A stretch of DNA of 64,000 nucleotides from Owenia fusiformis. Lineage: Eukaryota; Annelida; Polychaeta; Sabellida; Oweniidae. Location: assembly GCA_903813345.2 (NCBI GenBank), contig CAIIXF020000002.1, positions 18,362,813-18,426,812 on the forward strand. Reading direction: 5' to 3'. The notes beneath the pieces were generated by a model. It did not search any database. It was not told the DNA's origin and was given only the letters and a program-made list of their open reading frames with translations. Positions 11,656 through 23,496 of this stretch are shown here, piece by piece (position 1 is the first letter of the stretch; every line of letters starts with the position of its first letter). The position numbers and the translations under genes are program-made.

Positions 11656-13439
11656 CTGAAAAGGAAAACTGGTGCAATGCATTGTAAACTTATACACTGG
11701 TATGATGCTTCAGTGGCAATCATACAGTCAATGTATGGCACACATAATTTTAAACTGTTGTGAATTTACTTAAAGATGTCATTGTAGATTCATATTTTCA
11801 ATTTCAATCAATGATCATTCTGAAAGTACTACAATATATCGAATTCACCCCTCCATGAGATATACTACTACTACTCATTATCACACAAATATTCATTATG
11901 TCCATTGCTACCAAATGTTAAAAAAAGATATCCCAATTGCTGTGAAGATCCCTGTCATGCTTTATATTCACTGAACCCACTTCCCAACCAAGGTACACAG
12001 AAAGTGGAGGGGTTGATCTTCTTTCATGGACTTGGTGTTATACAACCTCTATACATAATTCAAACATGACCATGCTTAATCAGAATATCTTATCCAATCA
12101 GAATGCAGTATAGCTGTTCTGTATTTCTAGATAGATGAATGACCATCAATCTGCATTTGGGAACCGATGTCAGTGATCTCCCCAGGATTTTTTATAGTCA
12201 ATTTTGCTAGAGCTTAAAGGAATTCTAAGTGGCGGAAAAGACAAAATATTGCTTCTGAGACGAGATCAGACGACTTTGACATATTCTTTACCCAATCTAT
12301 TTTGTAATTTAACAATCAACACAAATATACATACACTGTACCATATTTAAGCAGATATTGGACAAATACATAAAATAAATATTTTTGATTGATAAAATCA
12401 CTGATTATTAACAGGAAGTGTCTTCTCTGGGGTCCGCGAAGAAGACGAAGATGAAAACATAAGATTACAGTTATTTCAATTTTTGCCGTGGATTTAAATG
12501 CTTCTAAATGATCTTTGAATTCTTATTATGACTTCTATTCTACTGTACTGTTTTGACTTCCCCACTGTAAAGAACATTATCACTTTTTACTTGACTCATA
12601 AATATACTTCCGATGTTCAGAGAAAAATAAAGGTTCTTTTCAATCTTCAATCTAAATTTGACTTTTGAAAGGTTCAAACATTGACTTTGATTGAACCTTC
12701 ATGCATCTTCGAAAATAAGTTCAAAGAAGGAGTTAGACCAGGCAATCAAATCTATATCCAGAAAACAAGTCATTTTTATAATTAACCATTTTATCCTCTT
12801 TAAGTCGCATTTATCAATGTTAAAATTGTTCTATAATTTATAATAGTTTACAATTTTTCTTTAAAATTGGAGATATGGGAGCCTTTAAATTTTCCGGTGA
12901 AGATTTTGATGTAAAGAATAGGTCACTGGGAGAATTTTAGGTGTGGGGGTCACATTTATTGATGAATTGGAGGCTAGCCTAAAAAACATTGATACAAATG
13001 AAGGACTTTTGAGGGGGAAGTTTTTGCAAAAAATTATGAAAAATATATTGTCATGTGAAAAATCATATAATATCAGCATTGGAATCTAATAGGCTAATAG
13101 ATTTGGAAGTGCATTCACTGATGTCCCTGGCTGATGTCCTAGGCTGATATCCCTGCATTCCCGATAAACTGATAAATTTTCCATGATTGATGTTAAGTTT
13201 TAGCAACTATGTAGTAATGTACATATGTAATATTTTTAAGTGGCATTCTGTGTCGAAAAACTTTAGGGACTGTTATTTTATTGTGTAGAATTACGTAAAC
13301 ATCAATGAAAAACAATTTCAACACGGATTATAAACACCAAGGCTCTCTAGCCAAAATACCATGTTCACAGCTAAATAGCCTTAAATTTAAAGGCTCTTTA
13401 TCATTTTGGCTAAAGAGTTTTAAAATTTAAGATTCAGCT
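11656..13439. other. Upstream of CEP135 exon 1: no gene recognised
   Basis: A MITE terminus (CAGTGATCTCCCCAGG) lies at 12175 without a clear partner. An inverted-repeat patch occurs at 13338-13430 (ctctagccaaaat and attttggctaaag around agccttaaatttaaaggct). The promoter and first exon of CEP135 should lie here or further right but could not be fixed. Confidence 0.4.
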
Positions 13440-13653
13440 GGAAAATTTTGGTAAAAAATTGCTGTACCTGCTATGTCATTTTTTGGTACAAAATTAAGTA
13501 TGAAGGCATGTGTATATTTCCTTGCTTTTTTCAGGAAAGTATCATTACATTGTCTACTTTAAGTAAACCGGCCTTGAAACAGGTCAATGGTAGCTCCTGT
13601 GTTGTCTGGAAACTTTGAAAGAAAATTTGGAAAAATAGAAAGTGTGAAATATC

Positions 13654-14129
13654 GGCTTTGTATAAAAAACCTCCTACCATGATACAGTCTTTGAAGTGTT
13701 CAATTTTTAAGATCTTAGTTTATTAAATCTTAGTTAAAAGATTATGATGAACTATACGCATTTGTAACGACCCTTGATAGCAAGTTGCTACTACATCCCA
13801 GCTGGGTTCGATTCCCACTTGGAGCATAGAATTTAGCACACTTTCTTTCAATTTCTTTATCTGGCTTGTTGGACCTATGCTCACGGTCATTACTTATTTA
13901 CTCCCCTGGAGCGCTCTCGGGTCATAAAACATTAAAATGCATCCATATGCCTTTATTTATGGATCTGTCATCTGTCTAGTCATAAAATAAAGCCTGAATT
14001 GTAGAAATGTTAATAAGTTGAGCTATTTTGAGATTCAATAATCTTTAAAATTGAACCCTTCAATGACTGTAACATGTTCCAGGTAGGTGGGTAGGTGGGT
14101 ATGAGGTAGTAGGTTTTTTATACAAAGCC
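13654..14129. mobile_element. Mutator-like non-autonomous element E1
   Basis: The ends are GGCTTTGTATAAAAAACC and its complement. The flanks tgaaatatc (13645-13653) and tgagatatc (14130-14138) are a 9-bp duplication with one mismatch. Inverted arms extend about 100 bp and resemble those of the larger element at 17047. A 9-bp duplication with long inverted arms is the signature of Mutator-like elements. Confidence 0.75.
13765..13830 (+). other. tRNA-like T-arm / RNA polymerase III B-box inside E1
   Basis: GGGTTCGATTCCC at 13804-13816 matches the B-box / T-loop consensus exactly. A convincing A-box or full cloverleaf is not seen, so this is probably a SINE or tRNA relic carried by the element and not a tRNA gene. 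Confidence 0.4.
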
Positions 14130-14334
14130 TGAGATATCAGAGTTTCCCTGGAGTTCCCATTGACCTCTTACCAGATATACTAAAATAAGACAATGTAATG
14201 ATACTTTCCTGAAAAAAGCAAGGAAATTAACACATGCCTTTATACTCTATTATAGTGTACCAGAAAATAACATGTGCATGTACAGCATTTTTTTTACCAA
14301 AATGGTATTTTTCATCTGTACCTTACTCCAGCCA

Positions 14335-15375
14335 CTTCGCAGGGGGGGGGGAAGATTTCCCAAAGATGACCTTTCATATTGGAACGTTCGAAAACAAATT
14401 TTATAAACAGGCCCACAGTGAGCACTATCAATCCTCAGATATCTAGACTGAAAGTGCTGTTACACTTCGACTTCCCGTTTGGTCTACCGTTTTTGTTTGG
14501 TCATAATCACTAATTGGTGTATATTTTACCTTATTTTTTAACTTCAGTTGAGTCTCAATACTCTGAGCATTATTTTGATACTTAAAACATGGTCAGAATC
14601 GCTTGCAAATCGCAGATATTGAGCTTGAAGCACAAATTTCTTACTTTTTTGGGCCAAAACTCTGCTCATGGACATGACCTCATATCTATTTATTGATAGT
14701 CAAGAAATCGTTAAAAAAAATTTCTGACAAGTTTCAAAAATATGAAAGTTGAATAAACATATAATATCACTGAGCAAAGCCCCTGGCATGAGAACCTGAA
14801 GTAGGTCATGACACATGCGCAGTAGAAATTGTCAATTTACTGAGCGGACCTTTCAATGGCCTGGAGAAATTTTACTCACAAGAATTGACATATAGGCATA
14901 AGAGGTGAGCGACCCAGTTATTTTTGCGTATAAATGTTTCAAGAATAGCATGATATCAAATAATCTGTACATTATGCTACAATTCATTCAAAAATTGAAT
15001 CTAGAGGACAGGTGACCATATTTTTTCATATTTTTTTAATTTTTAGTCGCATAATCTGGTGTATATACCTCCTAGATGGAGGACTTCCCACTATCTGTGC
15101 TCATTTGCCATTGAACTGAATCTCCCAATGTTGTTTTATGAGTATTCTCTACAAGTTTGGATCGAGCAACTTCAATAGTATTACCGTAGGTTTTAAATGA
15201 TGATATTGAACTGATGTTAACGCCATTTCCACGATTTCAAATTTTACTATGAGCATGAGAGAGAGAGCACATGTTCATGATTGTTCACGTGATCGAATCC
15301 TGTAATTTGATTGGAGATGATGCGGAAGATGACGTAATGGGGAACCCCCGAATACGATAGAATATGAAAGAATTC
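14335..15375. repeat. Dispersed repeat, copy 1 (partner at 54370-54760)
   Basis: A G-run followed by ggaacgttcgaaaac, ataaacaggcc, then tattctctacaagttt, gaactgatgtta, and acgattgttcacgtgatc recur in the same order at 54370-54760, where the middle is deleted. The family is unidentified and no coding frame was seen. Confidence 0.55.
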
Positions 15376-15599
15376 TGGGAGCTACAGTGGGGGACAAAAA
15401 TAAAACTCAACGTTCACAAGTTGTCACAATGAGCTAATTTCCAAGTTTCGTGTCTCAAACTCTCCCAAGCGGTAGAAAAATAATTCCCGTTCACTAAAGT
15501 AGCACAATAAATGAATCCAAAGCTTCATACCTGCAAATAATGGATAAATCCCTACCAAATCGAATGAATGTTTTCATGAATCGCCATGTTTGTTATCCA

Positions 15600-15725
15600 A
15601 GGACGGTTGACTCCCAGAATGCAACATCCGTTACCGTATTTACTCATGACAGGTTTCAAAATGGCGGAACAGCATTTTGAAAGCTGGCACCTGTCATGTT
15701 GCATTATGGGAGCCAATCCTCCGTT
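15600..15725. repeat. Palindromic element with inward ATGGCGGA
   Basis: Inverted arms share ACTCCCAGAATGCAACAT / ATGTTGCATTATGGGAG and ATGACAGG-TTTCAAAATG. The short open frames crossing it on both strands are products of the palindrome. Confidence 0.55.
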
Positions 15726-16294
15726 CCGGCGCAATCGGGCGACAAAATCACCTCAACATTTGAAGAGTCGGCATAACATGTGAATATCCACTTCAACTTT
15801 CGAAGTTCTTATTTGTCATTAGGGACACAAATTCACTATATTTGGACTTACTCAGACGGAGAAAATAGAGCACTGAATACACTGAGGTAAGAATTTATTA
15901 CATGTGCGACAGCATGTAATTTTCATAGCTTCTGCAATTCTTTATGATCCCCACTGTACTCACTTCTTCTAGCCTTTCCCAATGGCCATGATGATATCAT
16001 GGCTAGTAGGACTAGGGACATCTTGAAGTCTAACTTCTTCTGGACACTTCGTAAATTTTTTTCTGTAGCTTCAAGAATTTGTACTAATATCAAATCATTA
16101 TGTGAGAATTTGCTACTAATATATGTCCATATAGAAAGGTGAAATACTTACCTTCTCGGTCGAAACATTAAATTAATATAATGTTACAATTTATTTGAGA
16201 AATCAACAAAAATAAACCAATTTCCGAAAAAGTATGTGTCCGCCATTTCTTAAATTTTATTTCCTCCATTATAGAGAGTACACTGAACGAAAAA
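15726..16294. other. Stretch without recognised features
   Basis: AT-rich, with no open frame of note and no clear repeat. A CEP135 promoter could lie in or near this region but nothing decisive is visible. Confidence 0.35.
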
Positions 16295-16324
16295 AGTGGA
16301 TCAACCGAACCCAGGTGACAGACT

Positions 16325-16690
16325 GCAGTACTGTCAACCCCTAAAGATTTTCTCGCGGGACAGATTTTTTAGACCCAGTGCCCAAAATTCGCGGGATTTT
16401 GCGGGACATCTACTAAATTCGCGGGATTTTGCGGGACATTTAAGGGATTTGCGTGATTGCGCTAATAGGAGATTTTTTTTTATCAAATTCGCGGGGATTT
16501 CGCGGGACCATTCGAGGGACAAACACCCTAATTGCGGGACAGTTAACAGGTGTACCACCAAAAACTTCATAGAGGGACAGATTTTTTAGACAAAGTGCCC
16601 TAAATTTGCGGGATTTCGCGGGACATCCACCTAAATTTGCAGGATGTCCCGGGACATTCAAGGGATTTGCGTGATTGGGACTAATGTAAA
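16325..16690. repeat. GCGGGAC-rich repeat, two direct copies
   Basis: A unit of about 220 bp beginning with cagattttttagac and running through gcgggatttcgcgggacat and aagggatttgcgtgatt occurs twice (about 16365-16470 and 16570-16685). A related copy lies at 27165-27295. It looks like a terminal region of a DNA transposon family (start CTGCAG-x-CTGTCAA) and has no coding value. Confidence 0.6.
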
Positions 16691-16987
16691 AGCGTGTAGA
16701 AGTACTTAAATCAAACTTTCAGATACTGATTAATCAAATACAATGCACCGTTCCATTGTCACTTAAATAAACGTCAACACAATTTCACAAAATACGCATA
16801 GGAATATTATTAAACTTTATTGTAATTTATCAAAAACAAAAACCATGCTTCAGGTGTGATTACCGTAATCTAACACGAAATTCAAAAATTCGGAACAATA
16901 CTTTGCACTTCTGGCGTCGTGACCAACTATGAAACGCTTACCCCCATAATGTTATATATTAAAATGTACCTATTCATATACTGTAGG

Positions 16988-17015
16988 CATGGGCTTTCAA
17001 TATTGAAAGCCCATG
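16988..17015. repeat. Perfect 28-bp palindrome
   Basis: CATGGGCTTTCAAT is followed directly by its exact complement, with no spacer. It ends 22 bases before the target duplication of the element starting at 17047. Confidence 0.85.
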
Positions 17016-17852
17016 ATATAGGGGTTCGATTAATCTACATCAAATTGGCTTTGTATAAAAAACCTCCTACCCACGTACCCTCGTACCCACGTACGTGGGT
17101 CCTGACCCAGTCTTTAAAGAGTTAAATCTTTAACATTTTTTAAACATTATTCTATCTCAATGTATGCTTAATTATGGATGAATTTATGTACCCATATGCC
17201 TTTATTTGTAGATCGGACATCTGTCTCGTCATAAAATAAAGCCGGCATTGCATAATGTTCATTTGAGCTATTTGAGTGTTGTTTTTGATATATCGAAGCG
17301 ATTTTTTGTTGATCGGGCAGTCTTACAGTGTACAACCAATCTATTGCTTGGCGCAAATTGGCCACATGGGGCATGTGTTGTAAAGTGCTGTAGTTTTTGA
17401 CTCCATGAGCAGAATATGGTCAAACTTTTACAACAAAATTCACATTGAATGACCTGAATGATTCTGGATTGACGAAGTTATTCAACTTTTCATCGGTCCT
17501 GTTTTTTAACACCCTGTAGTTTCGATTTTTATCACATATACTTTTTATTCTTTCAAACGATATTACAAGTATTCATTGTTTGCACGACAGATTTGAACTA
17601 TACGTGTAATTTGTCTTTTGTCTTTTATTTAATTTAACATCAGAATTGGAGATACAAAGTGATAGAGTGATCAATTCACACGATCTCAAGGAATAATAAA
17701 GGCTGCATTTCTGTTTAACCGTGGCGCAATTGAATAACGAAATATTTGAAAAGTAGAAGGATTCGCTATATTCGTTTTTAATCGCTTTTTGGCACAATTT
17801 AAGGATAATTATGCGCACTAGTTCAGTGAATCATTTAGCACACCCCATTCTC

Positions 17853-18077
17853 TTAAACGTCGTAACACCGGAAGTTTACGGCGACATACAAGCATTTCAG
17901 GCGGGAGATATGTAAGTACTCATTTATTTCGACGTTTTGACAGAATATGGTCATTTCCCTTTCGTAGAGACATTGCCCATACCATGCAGATATACCTCTA
18001 GTATCACTACGTCTCGACATCTTGCCTGAACACAGTCTAGAACTTTTCAAACCTTCTAGAAAGCACGACATTTTCAA
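17853..18077 (-). other. Open frame in the left inner arm of E2 (mirrored at 19965-20183)
   Basis: A 74-residue frame (SAWYGQCLYEREMTIFCQNV) is matched by a 72-residue frame on the plus strand at 19965-20183 with mostly conservative differences. Because the arms are inverted copies, the shared frame is expected, but it is intact in both. Function unknown; it may be a first exon of a lost element gene or chance. Confidence 0.3.
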
Positions 18078-18793
18078 GAAAAAAATGATAATTTTTCACG
18101 AAAATCGTCATAGTTTCTTCAATTCTAGCCCTATCATCTTGAAATATTGATAAGATTAACAAAACAATTTTTATATATCATCCAGATACTTCAGTTTCCA
18201 ATATTATTGAAAGAATTCCGAGAAATTAATTTTTCTTTGGAATCATACGAAGTCAAGGAGGTTTACGGCGTTTAGGGAATTTGATATCTACAATGAAATA
18301 TATGTTTTTGGCTACATATTTTAATGTATGACTGATTTACACGAAAACAAATTTACACGAAATAAAATGAACAAGATTGAGACTTGATTTTCCCAAGGCA
18401 TAATTCAATATCTTTTGTTTTTAGTCGTAAACATCATAAAACATACACTACAGCTAGCCTGCACACATATCTTGTTGAGTGAAGTATGTCTATCTTTAGC
18501 CTCATTGTGTGCATGAAATATACATTAATTTTTCTTTTGCAAAATTTTTTAGCCAGTTGATTGGTTTTGGTGAGGTCCTGTAATCATAAAGTTAAGCATA
18601 CCCACTCAGTCACATAAGCAATGCAAGATACGTTTCATGATACACAACTGTCGTTCAAACTAACTATACTTCTGATGCATGAAATGTCCTAAATTAAAGA
18701 GACGTTTTTTCAAAAGCCATGCTATATGGTTGGTGTGATAATTTGCATTTCCTTTCTTGAATTAAAATTAAATGTGTTAAACCATTGTTTCAG

Positions 18794-19012
18794 GTCGTGG
18801 TTCATAAGGAGAAAACATGCACCTTCTGTGGCACAGGGTATACCAGTCAAGTAAATTTGTCTAGCCACATGAGGTCAGTCCATGGCGCAAAATTGCGCGA
18901 ATGTCCACAGTGTGAAGTGGAGGGTTTTATAACAAGGGATGCTCTAAAGGGACATCTTGTATTTTCAACCAAAAAAGCTGACAAATGTAGTTGGATACAC
19001 ATCATTTTTTAA
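18794..19012 (+). CDS. C2H2 zinc-finger exon inside E2
   Basis: After a good 3' splice site (ATTGTTTCAG at 18784-18793) the frame encodes VVVHKEKTC and then one classical finger: C-x2-C-x12-H-x4-H in CTFCGTGYTSQVNLSSHMR..H. A second half-finger follows (CPQC..GHL). It ends at a stop at 19010-19012. It could be the last exon of the element's own gene or a captured piece of a host zinc-finger gene. No flanking coding exon was recognised. About 72 residues. Confidence 0.5.
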   Translation, partial: VVVHKEKTCTFCGTGYTSQVNLSSHMRSVHGAKLRECPQCEVEGFITRDALKGHLVFSTKKADKCSWIHIIF

Positions 19013-21011
19013 ATTTCAAATTTCAACAATTGTCACTTTCCGAAACAAAACATACAATACACGATCATGAACACTATATAAGATTCAGAGGGAGAATGTA
19101 AACAGTTGTCACAATCATATGTGGATTGAAATTGAGATGTTTTTTTTTATGATAAAATGTCTGAAAATAAAGACAAAAGCCTCATACCCAATGGTACCTC
19201 ATGATCTTTTGCAATGTGTGAAATAATCTTTGCCTTTCAATCAAAACACTTTTTGATATATTCTCAGTTATTAGTTTCTCATATACTTTGCATTATGGTG
19301 CGCATTTGATGGAAACAAACCATTCTTAGGTAATACATCTCAAATGATGCATTGAATTCCTGGCTAAAATCCTGATATACTAGTAACCTGTAAGTCCAGT
19401 TTAATTAAACAGCTGTCTTTTAAAAGACTTTGGAAGTGGGGTTTTCAAGTCAAGAGACTTATTAGGTGCATATGGCGAATACTTTCTTTTTCCGAAGTGG
19501 TAAGGCTTTTGGGGTGGGTAACCCGATTGTCTTTGGGGAGAAGTAAAGCCTCTCAAATTTATTCTTTTTTCTTCTTTTTGCTCCCTCCGAGGGACAATTT
19601 TAGTCTCCAGGGCTGGAAACCCTCATACTGACCCGACTTAAAGAAAATACATTTATATTACCATAAACTCATCAATACGCGTACGTACGTTTAATGCAAT
19701 CAACTTTAATAAGTGTTCAGCGAGGAAAGAACAAGGCAATATAAAGAAACAATGTCATGGTGTACGTCGTAAACCTCCTTGACGTCGTATGATTCCAAAG
19801 AAAAATTAATTTCTCGGAATTCTTTCATTGATATTGGAAACTGAAGTGTCTGGATGATATATAAAAAATTGTTTTGTAATCTTATCAATATTTCAAGATG
19901 ATAGGGCTAGAATTGAAGAAACTATGACGATTTTCGTGAAAGATTATCGTTTTTTTCTTGAAAAATGTCGTGCTTTCTAGAAGGTTTGGGAAGTTTTAGA
20001 CCGTGTTCAAACAAGATGTCGAGACGTACTGATACTAGAGGTATGTCTGCATGGTATGGACAATGTCTTTACGAAAGGGAAATGACCATATTCTGTCAAA
20101 ACGTCGAAATAAATGAGAACTTACATATCTCCCGCCTGACATGCTTGTATGTCGCCGTAAACTTCCGTTGTTACGACGTATAAGAGAATGGGGTGTGTTT
20201 AGATGGAATTAAAAGTTAGAGTTGCCAAACTTATGCAGGGGAGTGTAAGTTTGGTTTTGTAAACTTCGACATTATTCATGGCCGTTTGATCCATAATTAG
20301 GTAATATGAAGAGTAGAGTTTTATTTTGACAATGATTTGATGTAAAACTGGTTTGAATGATAAAAGTTCAGCTTTGTAGTTTCTAGCTTTTTGCGCATAA
20401 AACGTGAATACAATGGACAACAACGACACCAAATCTTTGACTAACATACGTTAATAACGTATAATATTCGTAAGAATGAATTCTAATAACATTTGAAATA
20501 AACATCTAATAAAATGTGGTGAATTTAATTGGTTGGAAACTCTAAGAAATATATTTTTAAAAAGATGTCAACTTTTGGACAAGGGTAAACTTCCCGGGAC
20601 ATTTACAATCTGCATGAGGTAACAGGAGGCACGGATTGCACTGAACGAAGGCTAGGAGATTGCTAATCAGCACTGATGTGTTATACAGGTAAGACTGCCC
20701 GATCAACAAAAAACATTTCGACATATCAAAAACATAAATCAAATAGCTCAAAAATAATGAACATTTATGCAATTCCGGCTTTATTTTATTTTACTAGAGA
20801 GATGTCAGACCTATAAATAAAGGCATATGGATGCATAAATTCATCTATAATTCAGGATAAACTGAGATTGAATAATGTTTTAAACATTTAAAAATTTAAC
20901 TCTTTAAAGACTGGGTCAGGACCCACGTACGTGGGTACGAGGGTACGTGGGTAGGAGGTTTTTTATACAAAGCCCATCAAATTATAGGGAATGAGGTTAA
21001 TTTTCTAGATA

Positions 21012-21881
21012 GGGTTTGTATAAAAAACCGGGTACCGGGTAGTAAATCCTCCATGCTGGGTTCAAACTTGGTACCCGGTCGAAAAAAACCAAAAAACGAA
21101 ATATACGAATACACAACATAATTAGATCATTAGAAAACGTGTAAGATTTGTTTTGAATTTACAAAAATGTATGTAACTTCCTTCAAAATTGAGCTAGAAG
21201 CTTCAAATAAAAAGCATTTTAAGGCTCTTTTCTTCCTCTATCATCTTGGTCATATTTCCATTGGTAATGAAGGGGGGGGGGGTGCGATCGCACCCCCTCC
21301 TGGCTACGCCAATGACATTGTAAGACGATTTGAAAAACAAGACAAATCAATCTTACTCTATTTTCAATAGTTCGTATGTTGGTACGTGAATTGTTTTGAT
21401 TATGATTTAAATCTGTAAATAGCTATCGTTGCTTTAGCAGAGAGGTGACGTGTGTTAATTTACATGATGCAACGTGTAAGATTTTGATTATTAATCATAA
21501 TTTAAGTTATCCCAATTTATGACAAAATGTCCACTGAATTGTAAATTGTTATGTCTTACAATGTCATAGGCGTAGCCAGGAGAGGGTGCGATGGTGCACC
21601 CCCCCCCCCCATAACCAATGAAAATATGGCCATAACGATAGAGGAAGAAAAGTGCCTTAAAATATGCTTTTTATTTGAAGCTTCTAGCTCAATTTTGAAT
21701 CATGTTACATACATTTTTGCAAATTCAAAACAAATCTAACACGTTTTCTCATCTAATTATGTTATATATTCGTATTTTTCGTTTTTTGGGTACCCGTTTT
21801 TTTTTGACCGGGTACAGGGTACCAAGTTTGAACCCAGCCTGGAGGATATACTACCCGGTACCCGGTTTTTTATACAAACCC
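21012..21881. mobile_element. Mutator-like element E3, 870 bp, perfect 10-bp duplication
   Basis: The ends GGGTTTGTATAAAAAACCGG and its complement are flanked by a perfect TTTCTAGATA duplication (21002-21011 and 21882-21891). The inverted arms are about 315 and 330 bp, with a unique spacer 21328-21552. Subterminal ccgggtaccgggtag and a ctggctacgcc word with G/C runs occur in both arms. Non-autonomous. It begins 37 bases after E2 ends. Confidence 0.85.
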
Positions 21882-23496
21882 TTTCTAGATATCAGCGTCC
21901 ATTTATTGTAACTCGCGTTTGCTAACATTTGCTCAGTTCTGAGATGAAGGCCACACGGGTAGTAAAAAGGCCAACGTTGGAACTATTTGTGACCTACATC
22001 CCTATTTTCGTAATTAAAATGAAAGTTGAACCCTTTCCCTTTATTTTGATACCAAACAATGTACTTAAAATTAGGTAAACTTTACTCCTCAAAAGTGATA
22101 TAAGATAAGATAATCAAAATATAGGGGATTGCAAAGAGCGAGGGAAAGTATCGCAACAGATTTTTGACAGTAAATAATTTTTTTCTAGTAGTTTCTGGCT
22201 GTACAAAAATGAATGCGTATGAAAGGCCAATATATAATCTTTAAGAAAAATTCAAAGAATGGTTTCAAGATCAATTGGATTATCTCATAATCCATGTTTA
22301 ATCCACCCATCAACAAGCTTTTTTTCAAAATACAATCGTCATTTTCACCATCGTCCCTCATTTTTTTTTACAATTTTCATGCAAAGTTACATTGTACTTG
22401 AACACATGTTTCATCACTTAAAATATATAAGGAACTCCTCGTGGATTAGGATTATGATAATCCAATATAAGGGGATCCAATGGGGCTATGCTTTTCGTAC
22501 AGCACACTCATATAAGATGTCATTAGTGTGCCATAAAGTTAGTTCAAAATGTTTTCATAAATGAATGGTTGGACTTGTTTGATCCCCTGCTGTTTGATCT
22601 CCTGTTTAATCAATGGAGCATAACCGCAGCATTTCCCAAAAAAATCTGAATACCTGTCAAGTTGACTGTTTAATGTTTGAGTGCAGTTAAACCTGTGTGT
22701 GTGTGTAAGTTGCTAAGAGATTCTAAATACCTCTCTTTATGATAATTTCTATGATGCCTTATTATAGCATTTACTTTGAACAGGTTTTCTGTATCTTGTT
22801 TATCAGTAATGATTCACGAGGTACAGTGCTATTAAAATCATAAATACAGTACAAGAATTTAGTACATCATACCTTTGCCAATAATTTTAGTAAGACAAAT
22901 ATTTTGATCCAGCTTCTGAAAAAACATTGAACATGTTTCTATATGATGATGTGTTATAACACACTTCCTTATTTGAGTTTATCTCCAGATTGATTATTCA
23001 AATAATGAAATGAAGGATGATATGCTAAGAATAATTTTTGCATATTCATCAATTCAAGAAATGTTATCCTAAGAAAATGTTATGAGTAACATACACTCTT
23101 ACATTAATGTTAACATTAGGGAGATTAAGCTTGCATATAAAATCGAAACGCCAACCTATGACCAATCGCCCATACAAATGCATCGCTAAATATTTTCCAT
23201 TCACATTTAGGTTGTGAAAAACATTGCGAGCTTAAAGTCCCTATTGAGAGTCTCTGAAAACCACAATCAATACCATTGAGTGTGTGGTGTATACTACCTT
23301 TATCATTATTTCTAAGATTTACAATACCATCTTTTTAGCAAAATGTCCGATTTTCTTCCATATTAATGTGAACAAATATAAACAAACATAGAATGATTCT
23401 ATTGGTTGACTCAACAATTTCAGTTATTAGGGAGGTTAAGATCGCACTATTTTGATGAACGTACACATGGAATGTGTAAACTTATGGTCCCCTATT

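Larger units (their letters stand above)
13440..14305. mobile_element. Foldback element family A, interrupted by a Mutator-like insertion
   Basis: Left arm 13440-13650 and right arm 14133-14305 are inverted copies sharing aaggcatgtgt, tcaggaaagtatcattacat and aggtcaatgg. A second copy lies at 30690-30985. The centre is occupied by the element at 13654-14129. Confidence 0.7.
17047..20974. mobile_element. Mutator-like element E2, 3.9 kb, enclosing a zinc-finger exon
   Basis: The ends GGCTTTGTATAAAAAACC and its complement are flanked by a perfect 9-bp duplication CATCAAATT (17038-17046 and 20975-20983). Terminal arms (17047-17330 and 20690-20974) and inner arms (17830-18265 and 19765-20190) are inverted copies; the segments between them have diverged. 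The subterminal region holds cccacgtacgtgggt-type palindromes. The central 1.5 kb is unique and contains a C2H2 zinc-finger exon. No transposase was recognised. A MITE end (gccaaacttatg.. gagtg|TA) lies at 20222-20247. Confidence 0.8.

Noticed and set aside
13765-13830. A functional tRNA gene
   Set aside because: The T-loop/B-box is perfect but no matching acceptor stem, D-arm or anticodon arm could be drawn.
15552-15783. Frame starting MAEQHFESWH.. at an ATGGCGG and its minus-strand mirror
   Set aside because: Both run through a palindromic element, and no splice donor or conserved domain follows.
16296-16661. Frames rich in SRDFAG / AKSREF repeats
   Set aside because: Translation of the GCGGGA repeat in several frames.
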